Shown: positions 45,647 through 57,100 of the stretch, one piece after another
How the letters are laid out: every line of letters begins with the position of its first letter
How positions within the stretch are numbered: position 1 is the first letter of the stretch
Position numbers and translations under genes: made by a program
DNA from: Lolium rigidum
Lineage: Eukaryota; Streptophyta; Magnoliopsida; Poales; Poaceae
NCBI RefSeq assembly: GCF_022539505.1
Contig: NC_061513.1
Coordinates: 353,071,696 to 353,135,695, forward strand
Reading direction: 5' to 3'
DNA length: 64,000 nucleotides
The notes under the pieces: generated by a model
What the model saw: the letters and a program-made list of their open reading frames with translations, nothing else
What the model was told of the DNA's origin: nothing
Databases searched by the model: none

Positions 45647-46870
45647 ATGGAGTCCTTTCTCTGCACACCATCGCACGCCACGGTGACCGGAGTGCATGCC
45701 GCCCTGCGCCGCCCCGTCCTGGTCCGTGCCAGCACGTCGGCGTTGACGCAGGCGGCACGCTGGAGGGCTCTCGCCGTGCGCGCCCAGGCGAGCGCGCCGG
45801 AGCCGGAGCGCCTGGCACCGGCGAAGGGAGGAGTAGGACAAGCGATGCTGCCCAGGACCGCATTGAGGGTTGGCGCCGGCGTGGCGCTCGCGCTGGCCCT
45901 GGGCGGCGTCTCATGGTCAGCGCGCAGCGGTGGCGCCGGTGCCGGCGCCGTCTTAGTGCAGCCGGCCGCGGTATGTATGATGAACGCCGTCACGGACGGA
46001 GCAGAGCGTGCTGGCGGCACCCCGGCGGCGGCGGCTGTCATGAGGACGAGCGTGGACGCGCTCTCCGACTCGCTGTTTCGGCGTGAGGATGCGCCCAGGG
46101 ATCACGCCACTCTCATGGACCTCGTCTTCGAGCAAGTCACCAAGGAGGTTCTCTTTCATTGCTTTGTTCCACACCCTGATCCTTCAGTATATGACTCATG
46201 AGTGCATGGCATGCCCATGATCGAGTTCGAGCTTGTGTTTATGCCATGCGCAGCACATCGGCGACAGGGGAAAGCTGACGAGCCTGCTGCAGAAGGAGTG
46301 GTCGGCGTCCCGCGACTCGGAAAGAAAGCTCAACCTCGGCTTGCTGCTCACTGATGTACTCATCAACCAGGTGAGCTCTAACATTTTTCCGTTTGTGTGC
46401 TTCACGCTTAACTGCCTACTTCATCTGGCAATGTTTAGCCAATAAGTCGATCCGTGTTCTATTGAGACGAATTAACCATGCTGCCACACTGTTTAATCAT
46501 CACGTAGAGAGAATGGCAGAGGGCCAAAGAAGTTTGCCAGCAACTCACTGGCCGCTACCAACGTGATTCGAGGCCATACCTGCATTTGGTAATGTTTTTT
46601 TCTTACCACGCTACTACTACATGCTACAGCCTAACCTTCATGTGATCAATTCCCGAGCTCAACTTTTCTTGTGCTCACTGCTCATACATTGCTCACTTCT
46701 GTTTTGTTCAGGCTGTCATCAACATGATGATGGCAGTGGAGACCATGCTCTCTCCGGAGACGGCCACTGCCGACGACATCGAGAAGATGTCCAAGAACGC
46801 CATGGACGCCTGGAAGGATTTCAAGAACAAGTACGAACTTGCCAAGGGATCAACAGAGTCCAGCACCTGA
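45647..46870 (+). CDS. Plastid-targeted, probably thylakoid-lumen TPR-like protein (285 aa)
   Basis: Four exons with GT-AG junctions, all phase 0: 45647-46147, 46254-46370, 46508-46588, 46712-46870 (TGA). The ATG at 45647 is preferred over an in-frame ATG at 45512 because it opens a transit-peptide-like N-terminus (MESFLCTPSHATVTG, rich in Ala/Ser/Thr/Arg, few acids). A hydrophobic segment at residues ~73-92 (VGAGVALALALGGVSW) suggests a second, lumen-directing signal. The C-terminal ~150 residues are helical; the RAKEVCQQL...AVINMMMAVETML region looks like a TPR-type hairpin. This recalls the chloroplast lumen common family, a plant TPR-like group of unclear function, but that name is from memory. 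Likely a stromal or lumenal scaffold or assembly protein. Single copy here; its 3' end faces the DUF616 gene 480 bp away. No lesions seen. Confidence 0.8.
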
Positions 46871-47352
46871 CGGGACCTGATACAGTACTGATAATTCTTG
46901 GGAAGAATCTTTATGTCTTGCCTAAAGACAGAACCTTGTGTTGAGTGCTGACCACTCTTGTGATGGATTATTGTGCCTTGACAGCCTAGTTGCGTGTGAA
47001 CTTTGCTTCAGTGCTTCTGACTTGAATGTACTCGTGAAGACATATCTCATTATCTCTTACCAAGAAAAAAAATCTGTGTGTGTAACTGTGCTTACCGAAT
47101 TTCCGCTCGATTGTATATTTACGAAGAGTGCAATATTCAGACCCAAAGTGAAGTATGAAATGCAGCATTTTCATGGACTTTATATCACTCGTCTGATAGT
47201 CTCCAGTCCCCTACATTCTGTTCTGTTATTATTTACCAAAACATTTGGAGTTTGTGTACACATGTTTAAATGTTCCCCTACTGTACAATTACAGAAATGA
47301 AATCTTCAGACCAAAAACCAAGAAAGAATGAAATGCTGCATTTTCATGGACC
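46871..47352. other. Convergent intergenic region (3' UTRs)
   Basis: A short duplicated segment (about 47138-47184 and 47307-47355), each containing aaatgc(a/t)gcattttcatgga. The second copy abuts the stop codon of the minus-strand gene. Otherwise featureless. Confidence 0.6.
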
Positions 47353-50300
47353 TTATTCAGATGGCTCCCCCCACATCTTCATAAGGTACTTCTCGCAGCT
47401 GCTCCCGGCGATTTCCCATGAGGACGCCATCCTGGCCATCGCCTGCTTCATTCCTCCTCTGCCACCGCCATTGTGGTGCTTCAGGTTGTGACGGTATTCG
47501 ACGGCGATGTGCTCGAACACCTCCACCTCGAACATGTTCATGCGCACCTTGGGGCTCATCTGGTCCCGGACGTAGGCGAAGGCGAGCTGATCGCGCGGGT
47601 TGAATGCCTCCAGCTCGTTGAACAGCAGGCAGGAGAAGAGGTCGCTGGCCGAGCCGTGCCTCCTGATGATGATCGCCGTGTCCGGCACATCTGAACCACG
47701 CCAAGACGTACAACATTATGTCAATAACTGAGTATGTAATATTCCCTCCGTTCCACAAAAAATGTCTCAATTTTATCAAAATTTGAATGTATCTACCTAT
47801 TATATATCTAAATTTTGAAAAAATTGAGACGCTTTTAGTGGAACGGCGGGAGTATGAAACCACAAATAAATAAGAATCGAATTGAGAAAATTATACCGGA
47901 AGGATATGGGAGCTTGCTGGAGGACCATGGCTGGAGCCCGTTGCGGCAGTACGTCTCCATCTGCGCCCTGATGCCGTCCACGTCGCCCCACTTGTGCCAC
48001 CGCGCCGTTGCGATCGCCTCCTCCATGGCGTGGAGGTTGAACGGGTGCCTGGAGACGGCCATGTCCGCGCCCTCGCCGATGAGGAGCGAGTGCACCAGCA
48101 GCAGCGGGTCCACCGTGAGCTGCATCTTCCCGTCCACCCACACGCTGAACCTGGCGTTCGGGAACAGCCTGTGCAGCAGGTGCTTCGCCACCACGCCGTT
48201 CATGGCGGGGCTGTCGTAGGGGAGCTGCTCCTGACGAAGCCTCACCACGCGCCACGCGCCAACGGCCGTGATGGCCGGCGCGCCATGCCCTTCGTCGTCT
48301 TTCAGGATGCCATGGCTTGCGAGGGCACTGTGGGTATGGTCGTCGATGAACAAGAAGAAGCATGTTGTCTTGAGCGTCTGGGAACCGAGCCCCTTGGGCT
48401 GCCGGATCTTGTCGTGGTCATTCAAGATCGCGGAGGCGACCACCACGCCTCTGCAGCTCTCCATGGCCAACCTGTCTGAAACCATCCACGTTAAACAATT
48501 CACACCTCCCTCTCGGCGGATCAAGAATGGCAATATACTACTCCCTCTAATCCACAATAAGAGGTCGTTTGGTATCCATCATTTGGGTCTGGAATCCTGG
48601 AATTCATTTTGGAATTCCATAAGTGGGCTGTTTGGCTGCCACAGAATTGTGCTGTCATTTCATTTATGAATTCCAGCAAAATGACTCCATGGGTAAACAT
48701 GATTCCAAGCTGAAACCTGTCATTTGCAATTCTCTATGGAAGCCTCTACACATTCAATATTGAATTCTGCTGTCATTTGCAATTCCTGTGGCAACCAAAC
48801 AAGTGTATATTTCTGAAATTACAATGTAAATGAAATGAATACATGTATTCATTTTAAAATGCTACAAACGAAATGAAAGCCTGGCTTCCAAACGACCTCT
48901 AACTTATTTCTAGTTTAAATTTGATCGAATATCATGACACCTATTATAGATCGGAGGAAATTGGTAAAACGTTCACTTTTGCACTTCCAAGTTCCAACTA
49001 TTGACCACATCTACATTTGGTTCTCAAATTTCAAAATCTTACAAGTATTTTTATTAGGTTTTTGATCGTAAACTCTTATAAACTAAATATATTTTGTCCA
49101 AGCGCCTACTTTTAGGCCTTTTTGGATGAAGTGTAGTCGTTTACTTCTGTTCCGGTGCTTCTCTCCTGAAAAAATTATTGGCGTGTCAAATACAATAACG
49201 GTGGAGATCTTTCCATACCTATTTGTAAGCGGGGACACGATCATAATTTCAGTGTAGGTCCACCGTTCATACAACTCTCTACATGCCCGTATGACCTGCG
49301 TTGTGTTGTACCTCATTTTTGCACGTATCTACGGTCCCGTCCATGTACCCGGTTTTGTACAAAACAAGGCAAGCATGAGGTGGCGCGGTACTTAGACAAA
49401 AGTGATCGTTAACTAGTGACATGACCTTTTTTTTTCTTACGTGACATACACATATCGTATCAATATAGACGGTATACAACCAGAAATTCAATTCGGCTCC
49501 CGGGTGCGTATGCTCCCTCTACCAAAAAATCTTATTTTGAATTGTCAAAAAAAATTGACAAAAAATTCTACATGTACATCTTCATAATATATGTGCGTTC
49601 GTCAAGTTTCAAGAAAAACCAACATTTTTTGTGGACTATGTAAAAAAGAGAAATTTTATCTTGTAAAAAGCATTATTTCTAGTACTGAGTTTTGTGTTTT
49701 TACACACGTCACATGACAAGTCGATTTTTTATGAAACAACTTTGTAAGCGTGTAGCACGTGAAGATATACGTGCGAATTTTTCGTTTCAATTTTTTTGAA
49801 ATTCAAAATGTGTGTAAGATGCATTTTAAACTAAAAGAAACATATGCTCCCATACAACACAGAAAAAAAAAACTAACTATGATCATTTAACTTCGTTTAG
49901 CTAGGGGGAGCACCGTACGTCCGTACCAGGCCTCTCCCCGCACATGGCGGTATTTTTCTAGATGGAACGCTCACATTCCACTAACCTTCACCGGCGGAAC
50001 CGCCTTACAAAACACGAGTTACACCAGTAGGATGCTTATCAAACAGTAAAAAATAGTGTGATTAAGAATTGCTAATCACAATTTGTAGCTTGTTCGTTGG
50101 TTATGATGAATAATTCATACGAGGTAGCAGTGTAAGTCGGAGCCCCCCTCCAGCATCAACTTTGGACCAGGTTGTGAAGATTTTTTTGAAAGGGTATCTT
50201 CAACGAGGCGACGTATTTTGGACACAATTTATGTCCGTTTGCGTCGGGTACAGACACAAAAAATGTCTATATATCCGCATTCGTCTGCCCCTTCTCCAGC

Positions 50301-53300
50301 GGTATAGATGCATTTTTTGACCGCAAGGGTCTGCCATGCATTAATTAAGAAGAGAGAGAGAGAAAGATTTCATTTGTGTGGATAGCAGTGGCCATCATAT
50401 GGGCCTACTTTGCATTAAAGGAGAAAAGAGAGGAACGCATGCATGCCAAACGGACGCAAATGGATGCGGACGCATTCTTATCGCATATTTAGTCCATGTT
50501 TGCGTCAGAATGGACACTGCGATCGTTTTGCGTCTAGCCGCTGGAGCGCGTTTTTTATCCGCGCAGACGCAAACGGACCAAAACGTTTTTGGTCCATTTG
50601 CGTCGCCCCAGGATGATATAAAGAAGCACGACGACCTGAAGCTAGGATGGGATGTTATTCTCGTTGTGGAACTAGGATGGAAGATACATTGGTTCTTGTT
50701 TCGCTCATGTTGCATCTACACCAGACAAACATCATCTGTATCAGCGTTCAGGATGATATAAAGAAGCACGACGACCTAAAGCTAGGATGGGATGTTATTC
50801 TCGTTGTGGAACTAGGATGGAAGATACATTGGTTCTTGTTTCGCTCATGTTGCGTCTACACCAGACAAACATCATCTGTATCGACGTCCAGGATGATGTA
50901 AATTTAGAAGCACGATGACCTGAAACTAGGATGGGATGTTATTCGTTGTGGAACTAGGATGGAAGATACATTGGTTCTTGTTTCGGCCCTCGTGCTAGTA
51001 AGAGGTGAAGCTGTAGGTGTGTAGGTTAGGGGGCCACTCCCCCCCCCCCCCCACACACACACACACCGCACCTCCTAAAAACTTTGGACCAAGTTGTGAG
51101 GATTCTTGTTGTATGAATTTTTTTCACCACCAATGATATTAAATATCGTAACTTTATTCCATTCATAATAGAAGATATGTTCTAGTTAGTCAATCACATT
51201 TATCTCCATGAACTCTTCTCCTTCAAGTCTCACTTTGTGTTTCACCACTTGATTGCTTTCTTTTCTCTTACGAAACAAAGCTCATTTTGCTCCCACTAGA
51301 AAGTTATTTTTAAGAGTAAGTATATCTTCTCAAAATTTGCCAAATAACTCGAATTGGATCCAGAATCTAAGTCCATGACATAGTGTCCTGAGATTTCTAG
51401 AATGCTATAAACTGACGATAAACTACACTAGCTCACAAAGACAACGATATTTGGCTAAATAATACCTACTTTTGAAAATGTCTACATGTTGGAGCGAAAT
51501 TGTTTTTCATACTTAGAATAATAAAAAATACAATGAGGTGGCCATATGCTAGAGAACCAACACATTGATTATGATGAAAACCTACTCTATTGTTGTAAGC
51601 ATAGTAACATTCCAATATTTAATAATATTGAATTATTGATAGTTAATCCCAACTAATGGATGTAGTAACAACATACTTATATACTTCATTAAATTTGAAT
51701 ATCCATATGAATGTTCTCGAGGCGAAATGTTCCAAATCCAAAAAAAAAAATCACATCATTTATTAGCTAAAGCTTCAAAAGTCACTTTATGTCTAAAACA
51801 ATTGAGGACAATGTGGCCTAGCGAGTTATGTAATCTGAAGAATTACTTAAGTAATGATGATTGTCCAGGTGCATTCATAAAGAAACCCACATATTGATTT
51901 TGAATCATGTTTATGCAACAAACATGCAATTCGCATACCCTTATAGAAAAACTTATAATGGCCAAGTTGTGCTTGTAGTAGCATCGAGGTTGCGTTTGAC
52001 AGGCTGTAACTATCTTTTTTTTTTCATTTGGTTAATCAGATTTTCTCTTCTTTGGTGCTAGTTTTCAGAGTAGATAACAAATTAAGTTCGTCAATCATAT
52101 ACCGAGCCTAGATGCTATTAAGAGTCTAAGTCACTATATTTTATCTTTGATATGGAAATATGAATGCCTCCGACTATATCAGTTCTGGAAATGTGGATGC
52201 AATAAAAGATGATTCGGAAATACTGTACGGAGAGAAGATAATTATCAAATTTGACAGGATTTTAAGATTTCTAATTTTCACTATTTTTGTAAACTGCAAT
52301 AATGTGCGCAAAACCACCTTGTGATATATATATTTAGGTTTTTTGACAATTAATAACACGGTATATCTCATGATTCTTGAAGATCTTAAAAAAAATTAAT
52401 TGCACCATGAAGACACCCACAATAAATATTATGTGCAAAGTATGAATTAGCACAAATAACTCACCGGCTTGTGCGATGGGGAAGTCCTTGAAGAATCCGC
52501 AGGGGATTTCCACTGCGCCGTCAGTGTGAGTGAAGAACGATATCCTTTCGTCGGTGGACAAATTCCCCGCAAACGTGTCCCTCCTGCCGTTCTGGTACCG
52601 CAACGGAGGGAATGCACGGGGTGGCGCTGTGAGGTTGCGGCGGAGGCCATTGATCTCTTCCAGAACAGTCTTGTAGTCTGCTCCAAGAAGGAAATTTGCG
52701 GGTCACTTATCGGGTGGAAAGAGTGATATATCCGTGTTTGTTGCACATGGCAGATGAAAAGAAAAACAAAGGCAGAAACTATTCGCAAGAAGAAGCTGGA
52801 ATTGATGACAAGCAAATCAATCAAGGTGATTCATGATCAATGCGAAAGAAAATCCAGCGCAATGGAACTAGTCGCAAAAAAACCAGCGGAAGATACGGAT
52901 CAGTGCGACGACTTTGGGATGATCCATGCGAAGACGCCGATCATCTCGGAGGAATCAGAAGGAAAGAAAGAACACGAAAAGGAAAAGGCCGAGCTGCGCC
53001 ATGAAAATAGCTTCTCGGCGGTACGTGCAGTTCTGTGCGGCGGGGGCGGAGGTGGAGACCTGAGAAGACGGCGGGGTCGGAGCAGAGCCTGCGCGGGGTG
53101 GGGAGGGCGTGCTTGTGCTCGCCGTAGTCGCGCGGGTAGTGGAAGAGCGTCGTGGCGGCGGAGGAGGATCGGGTGGAAGGGATGAGGAGGAGGGGGAGGC
53201 AGCGGGAGGAGGGGTCGGAGAAGGAGACGTAGAGCGCGAGCGGGAGGGTGGTGAGGAGGTAGAGGAGGGAGACGCAGAGCAGCTTCGACTGCAGCAGCGG

Positions 53301-53327
53301 AGGCCTCCGCACGCGCACCCACCCCAT
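47353..53327 (-). CDS. DUF616 (MUCI70/TOD1-type) Golgi transferase, 465 aa
   Basis: Four exons on minus, all GT-AG, introns in phase 1: 53327-53060, 52677-52465, 48475-47897, 47690-47353. The spliced length (1398 nt) is a clean frame ending in a stop at 47353. Start MGWVRVRRPP at 53325-53327 is followed by one membrane anchor (residues ~15-36, LLCVSLLYLLTTLPLALYV), giving type II topology. Then come the family landmarks FHYPRDYGEHKHALPTPR (~62-79), PCGFF (148-152), VVASAILNDHDKIRQPK (172-188), CFFLFIDD (199-206), HRLFPNARFSVWVDGK (262-277) and a C-terminal MFEVEVFEHIAVEYRHN. DUF616 proteins are predicted GT-A-fold glycosyltransferases: Arabidopsis MUCI70 acts in mucilage pectin/xylan synthesis, and TOD1 was reported as a Golgi ceramidase affecting turgor. 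The substrate here is unknown. A ~4-kb third intron carries MITEs and repeats. All motifs are intact. A Copia element sits ~450 bp upstream. Confidence 0.9.
47742..47852. mobile_element. Stowaway MITE in the last intron of the DUF616 gene
   Basis: Termini TTCCCTCCGTTCC / GGAACGGCGGGAG are inverted, with TA on each side (47740-47741, 47853-47854). 111 bp, a Mariner-derived MITE, in the 206-bp intron between exons 3 and 4. Confidence 0.85.
48541..48957. mobile_element. Degenerate Stowaway MITE split by a Tourist MITE
   Basis: Left end ctccctctaatccacaataa (after ta 48539-48540), right end near cctattatagatcggagg (~48957). Removing 48561-48899 and one taa gives a ~75-bp Stowaway-like palindrome. 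The right terminus is eroded. Confidence 0.6.
48561..48899. mobile_element. Tourist/Harbinger-type MITE (339 bp)
   Basis: Inverted ends GAGGTCGTTTGG / CCAAACGACCTC, flanked by taa (48558-48560 and 48900-48902). It has inserted into the Stowaway MITE, in intron 3 of the DUF616 gene. Confidence 0.88.
49000..50160. other. Intron 3 interior, AT-rich
   Basis: Contains a possible short inverted-end repeat about 49510-49850 (tatgctccctc near the left, catatgctccc near the right), typical of MITE debris. No gene signal. Confidence 0.35.
50180..50610. mobile_element. Possible hAT-like MITE
   Basis: Left side gggtatcttcaacgaggcgacg; the right side ends ccatttgcgtcgcccc, an imperfect inverse. The interior repeats words such as gacgcaaa and ttgcgtc on both strands. 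No clear 8-bp duplication, since the right edge runs into the tandem repeats. Confidence 0.4.
50611..50990 (+). repeat. 140-bp tandem repeat, ~2.7 copies, in intron 3
   Basis: The unit starting ggatgatataaagaagcacg begins at 50611, 50751 and 50891. The first two are almost identical and the third has small indels. Open frames through it exist only because the unit is repeated. Confidence 0.92.
51039..51066 (+). repeat. Compound microsatellite (C)n(AC)n
   Basis: A run of about 16 C followed by about 8 CA units, in intron 3 of the DUF616 gene. From here to 52464 the intron is AT-rich without recognisable features. Confidence 0.9.
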
Positions 53328-53503
53328 GCCACAGCCTACAGCTACGTTGTAGTAGTTTGTTTTGACTTTTTGAGCGAGTGACCGGGTCACATGGAAGAGA
53401 AGATCGGGGATCATGCATGCCCGCACGTAACGGATGAAATCCTGCTGCTGAGATCCTTGCATCGTGGAAGGAACTGGTTGTGTTCAAGGCTAAATTTCGC
53501 AAA

Positions 53504-53679
53504 TATACACGTATGTATATATATGTTTTCTCGCGAGGGCAAAGGGAGGACCTACGGCCTACCAGACCGATCCAAATTTAATAGTAAAGAAGATACACGT
53601 ATGTATATATTTTTTTTCTCGCGAGGGCAAAGGGAGGACGTACGACCTACTAGACCGATCCAAATTTAATAGTAAAGAT
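53504..53679 (+). repeat. 88-bp tandem duplication upstream of the DUF616 gene
   Basis: 53504-53591 and 53592-53679 share tacacgtatgtatatat, ctcgcgagggcaaaggga and gaccgatccaaatttaat. It lies 180-350 bp upstream of the start codon on the template side, so it may be in the promoter. Confidence 0.88.
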
Positions 53680-53774
53680 ACTTTGAATATACAGTGGATT
53701 ATTCTTTTTTGCAGCGGACCACACTTTACTAGGCGTCCTCGGAGCCCACGAAGGTTCCACTTGATGATTATGAG

Positions 53775-53934
53775 TGTTAAACCTTGTAGTTCTATGTACA
53801 AATACTGGTATAGAGTAGTACTCTACCTGGTATTTGTACCCACCTGTACTGCCACGTGTAGCGCTTTTTTACACCTATATAACACGCAATCGAACCCAGG
53901 AAGAGGGTACGGTTCAACCCTAAAACAACTCACA
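53775..53934 (+). repeat. Copia 5' LTR (160 bp)
   Basis: TGTTAAACC...AACTCACA. Contains a tatataac TATA-like word near 53876. Unusually short for a plant LTR. Confidence 0.93.
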
Positions 53935-54197
53935 TGGTATCGAGCTGCCTTCTCCTACCCCGGACGTCTAGCGTCGCAGCCGCCCCCACCCGCCGTCAAT
54001 CGGCCGGTGAAGGACCTCCTCTCTCGAACAAAACCAAACACAAGACAACCAGATCCCTCTCCGGCCACCTCACGACGTCGGAGATCAAACCAAAACCAAT
54101 CTACACCCAAAAACCAAAACCCAAAAACCCTAGAACAAATCAGCCCAGCCGCCGCTCCTCGACGTCGTGGGATCAACAACAACAAACAGCACCCGAT

Positions 54198-57100
54198 GAT
54201 CTCTTCCTCGTCCGCATCGCCTGCCGCCAGTCTCATGGCTGCTTTTGGTGCGCCCCCGACGGAGAAGCTCACCAGGCAGAATCACCTGTTCTGGAAATCT
54301 CAAGTTCTTCCGGCCCTTCGTGGGGCTCAAGTGATGGAGCTGCTTGATGGATCTGTTGAAGCCCCGCCAAAAACCCTCGGGGTGGAAGATAGCAACAACA
54401 ACAAAAACCATTGTTCCCAACTCTGCATATGGTGTCTGGCTTGCCCATGATCAGGTCGTGTTGAGTTTCCTTGTGAAAGGGCTCGATCAAGACCTTCTCT
54501 CTCAGATAATCGGACTCGAGCATGCACATGATGTTTGGTCTACTATTGAAGGTCTGTTTATCTCGCAATCCCGCTCCCGTGTGAACATGTTAAGGGGAGC
54601 ACTGGCCAACACGAAAAAGAACGATCTGACAGTGGCACAATTCATCTCTAAGATGCGCGGTTTTGCCTCTGAACTTGCAGCCGCGGGCAAGACTGTGGAT
54701 GACGATGAGCTGAAAGGTTACATCCTAGGAGGGCTTCAGGGACCGTATACTCCTTTTGTTACATCCATGAATGATGTCCCAAATACCACTCTCACTGACA
54801 TGTGCTCAACTCCAAGCCTTTGATGACAGAGAATGGATACTGGCCGAAGCATGTTAGGTTTCTCCTGTTTTCCAGAGTTCTGCAAATATCGCTGCTCGAG
54901 ATGCAGCACAGAAATATCGTCCTGAAGAATTCCGTCGTGATGGAGGCGGATACCGAGATGAGGGAGGCTACCGTGATGGAGGTGGCTACCGTGGTCGATG
55001 TGATGATTACCGTCGAGATGACTACCGCTGTGATGACCGTCGCGGTGACCGTGGGCACTACCGTGATCGCCGTGATGATCGAGGGTATAGACGTGATGAT
55101 CGTGGAGGTGGCCAATATAGGCGTGATGATGGACAGCACCGTGATGGTGGAGGTGGCCGTGGTCGTGATGGTCGTGGCGCACCAAAGGGAGGCCGTGGCC
55201 GTGGAAGGATCCCTACATGCTTTGTCGACACCACCTGTCAAATCTGCACTAAGTATGGTCATCCAGCAAATGAGTGTTGGTGGCGCTATTCTGATCGTGA
55301 TGATGATGAGGATGATCGCCGCAATGAAAAAGGATCCTATGGAGTTGATACCAACCGGTACATGGATATTGGTGCCACCGACCACATCACCGGGCAGCTG
55401 AACAAGCTCCACACTCAGGACAACTACAAAGGCCGTGATCAAGTCCACAATGCTAGTGGCACAGGTATGACAATACAGCATATTGGTCATTCAACATTGC
55501 ATACTCCTCATAGTTCACTTCAATTACGAAATATCTTACATGTTCCTAGTGCCACCAAAAATCTTTTATCCGCACATAAAATTGCTCTTGATAACAATGC
55601 CTTTGTTGAAATTCACCCATTTTTCTTTTTGATTAAGGATCAGGCCACCAACACAATTTTGTTTAGAGGCCCGTGTCATGGCGGCTTATACCCACTTGTG
55701 CTCATTGCCGCCGGCCCCAACAAGCATGCCTTCATCACCATCAAGCCATCCTCATCCACCTGGCATCGTCGCTTAGGACATCCATCTTCGTTCATCGTTC
55801 AACAAGTGCTTAGGAAGAACAATTTATCATATTCCCCAGAAATAAACCCATATGTGTGTGATCCTTGTCAACAAGCAAAAAATCATCAGCTGCCATATCC
55901 CACCTCTACTAGTGTGTCTACTGTTCCTTTGGAACAAGTTTTCTCTGATGTATGGGGTCCTGCCCCAGCCTCTGTTGGCAAACACACATATTATGTAAGC
56001 TTTATTGATGACTATAGCAAATTCACGTGGATCTATTTAATCAAAAAGAAAAGTGATGTTTTCCAACTTGTTCTTAATTTCCAGCAACTTGTTGAGAGAA
56101 AGTTTAGTTGCAAAATTATCACCATGCAAACTGATTGAGGTGGTGAGTATGAAAAACTACATGGTTTCTTTCAGAAAATTGGTATCACACATCATGTATC
56201 TTGTCCACATGCTAATCAGCAAAATGACTCTGCTGAAAGAAAGCACATACATATTGTCGAGGTTGGCCTTGCACTCCTTGCCAATGCTCATATGCCACTT
56301 AAGTTCAGGGATGAAGATTTTCTTACTGCCACATTTCTCATTAATCTTCTTCCCACTAAAGTCCTAAATCTAGAGTCCTCGGTGGAAAAACTCCTCAAAA
56401 CCAAACCAAACTATGATGCTCTTCGCACTTTTGGATGTGCCTGTTGGCCTAACCTTCGACCATACAATGAACGCAAACTCTCTTTCCGTTCCAAACGATG
56501 TGTTTTTCTTGGGTATAGTCCTCTTCACAAGGGAGTCAAGTGCCTAGATGTCTTCACTGGTCGCATCTATATTTCTCGTGATGTAGTATTTGATGAAAAC
56601 ATCTATCCGTTTCAGTCCTTGCATCCGAATGTTGGTGCTCAACTTCGAAAGGAAATTTTGCTTCTACCTGACAATCTCATAGCTCCCACACCGTCACACA
56701 ATGAGGGTATACATGTTGATGATCATATGCATATTTTCCCTATTACTGACCCTGTACAGGTTACTGATGATATTCCTGAAGATACTTTGTCAAATTCTGA
56801 TGAAACTGGCGAAAATTTGAGCTCAAATGGTGTAGATACGGACACTCAACAAAATTCACCTGGCGCCAATCCCCATGCCGATTCTGCTGCCACCGAACAT
56901 TCCTTTGGCAGCGCATCAGCCTCGTCTTCCGTGTCTGGCAGAGCATCTGCCCCGCCATCCGCACCTGGCCGCACAACGGGCGCCACATCGCGCTATTCTC
57001 CCGTGGTGGCCGACAATGCCGGGGCCCGCATCCCACCTTGTGATAGCACTGGCGCGTCCTCCGATGATCTGGGCGGGAGAACGCCCTCACTGGAGCCCGC

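Noticed and set aside
50378..50901. 127-aa and 84-aa ORFs sharing a sequence block
   Set aside because: The shared block is just the 140-bp tandem repeat translated; it lies in an intron of the minus-strand gene.
52900..53502. Alternative minus-strand frames over exon 1 of the DUF616 gene (Pro/Ser-rich, up to 200 aa)
   Set aside because: Only the frame starting at 53327 gives a membrane anchor, the FHYPRDYGEHKHALP motif and phase-correct splicing into exon 2.
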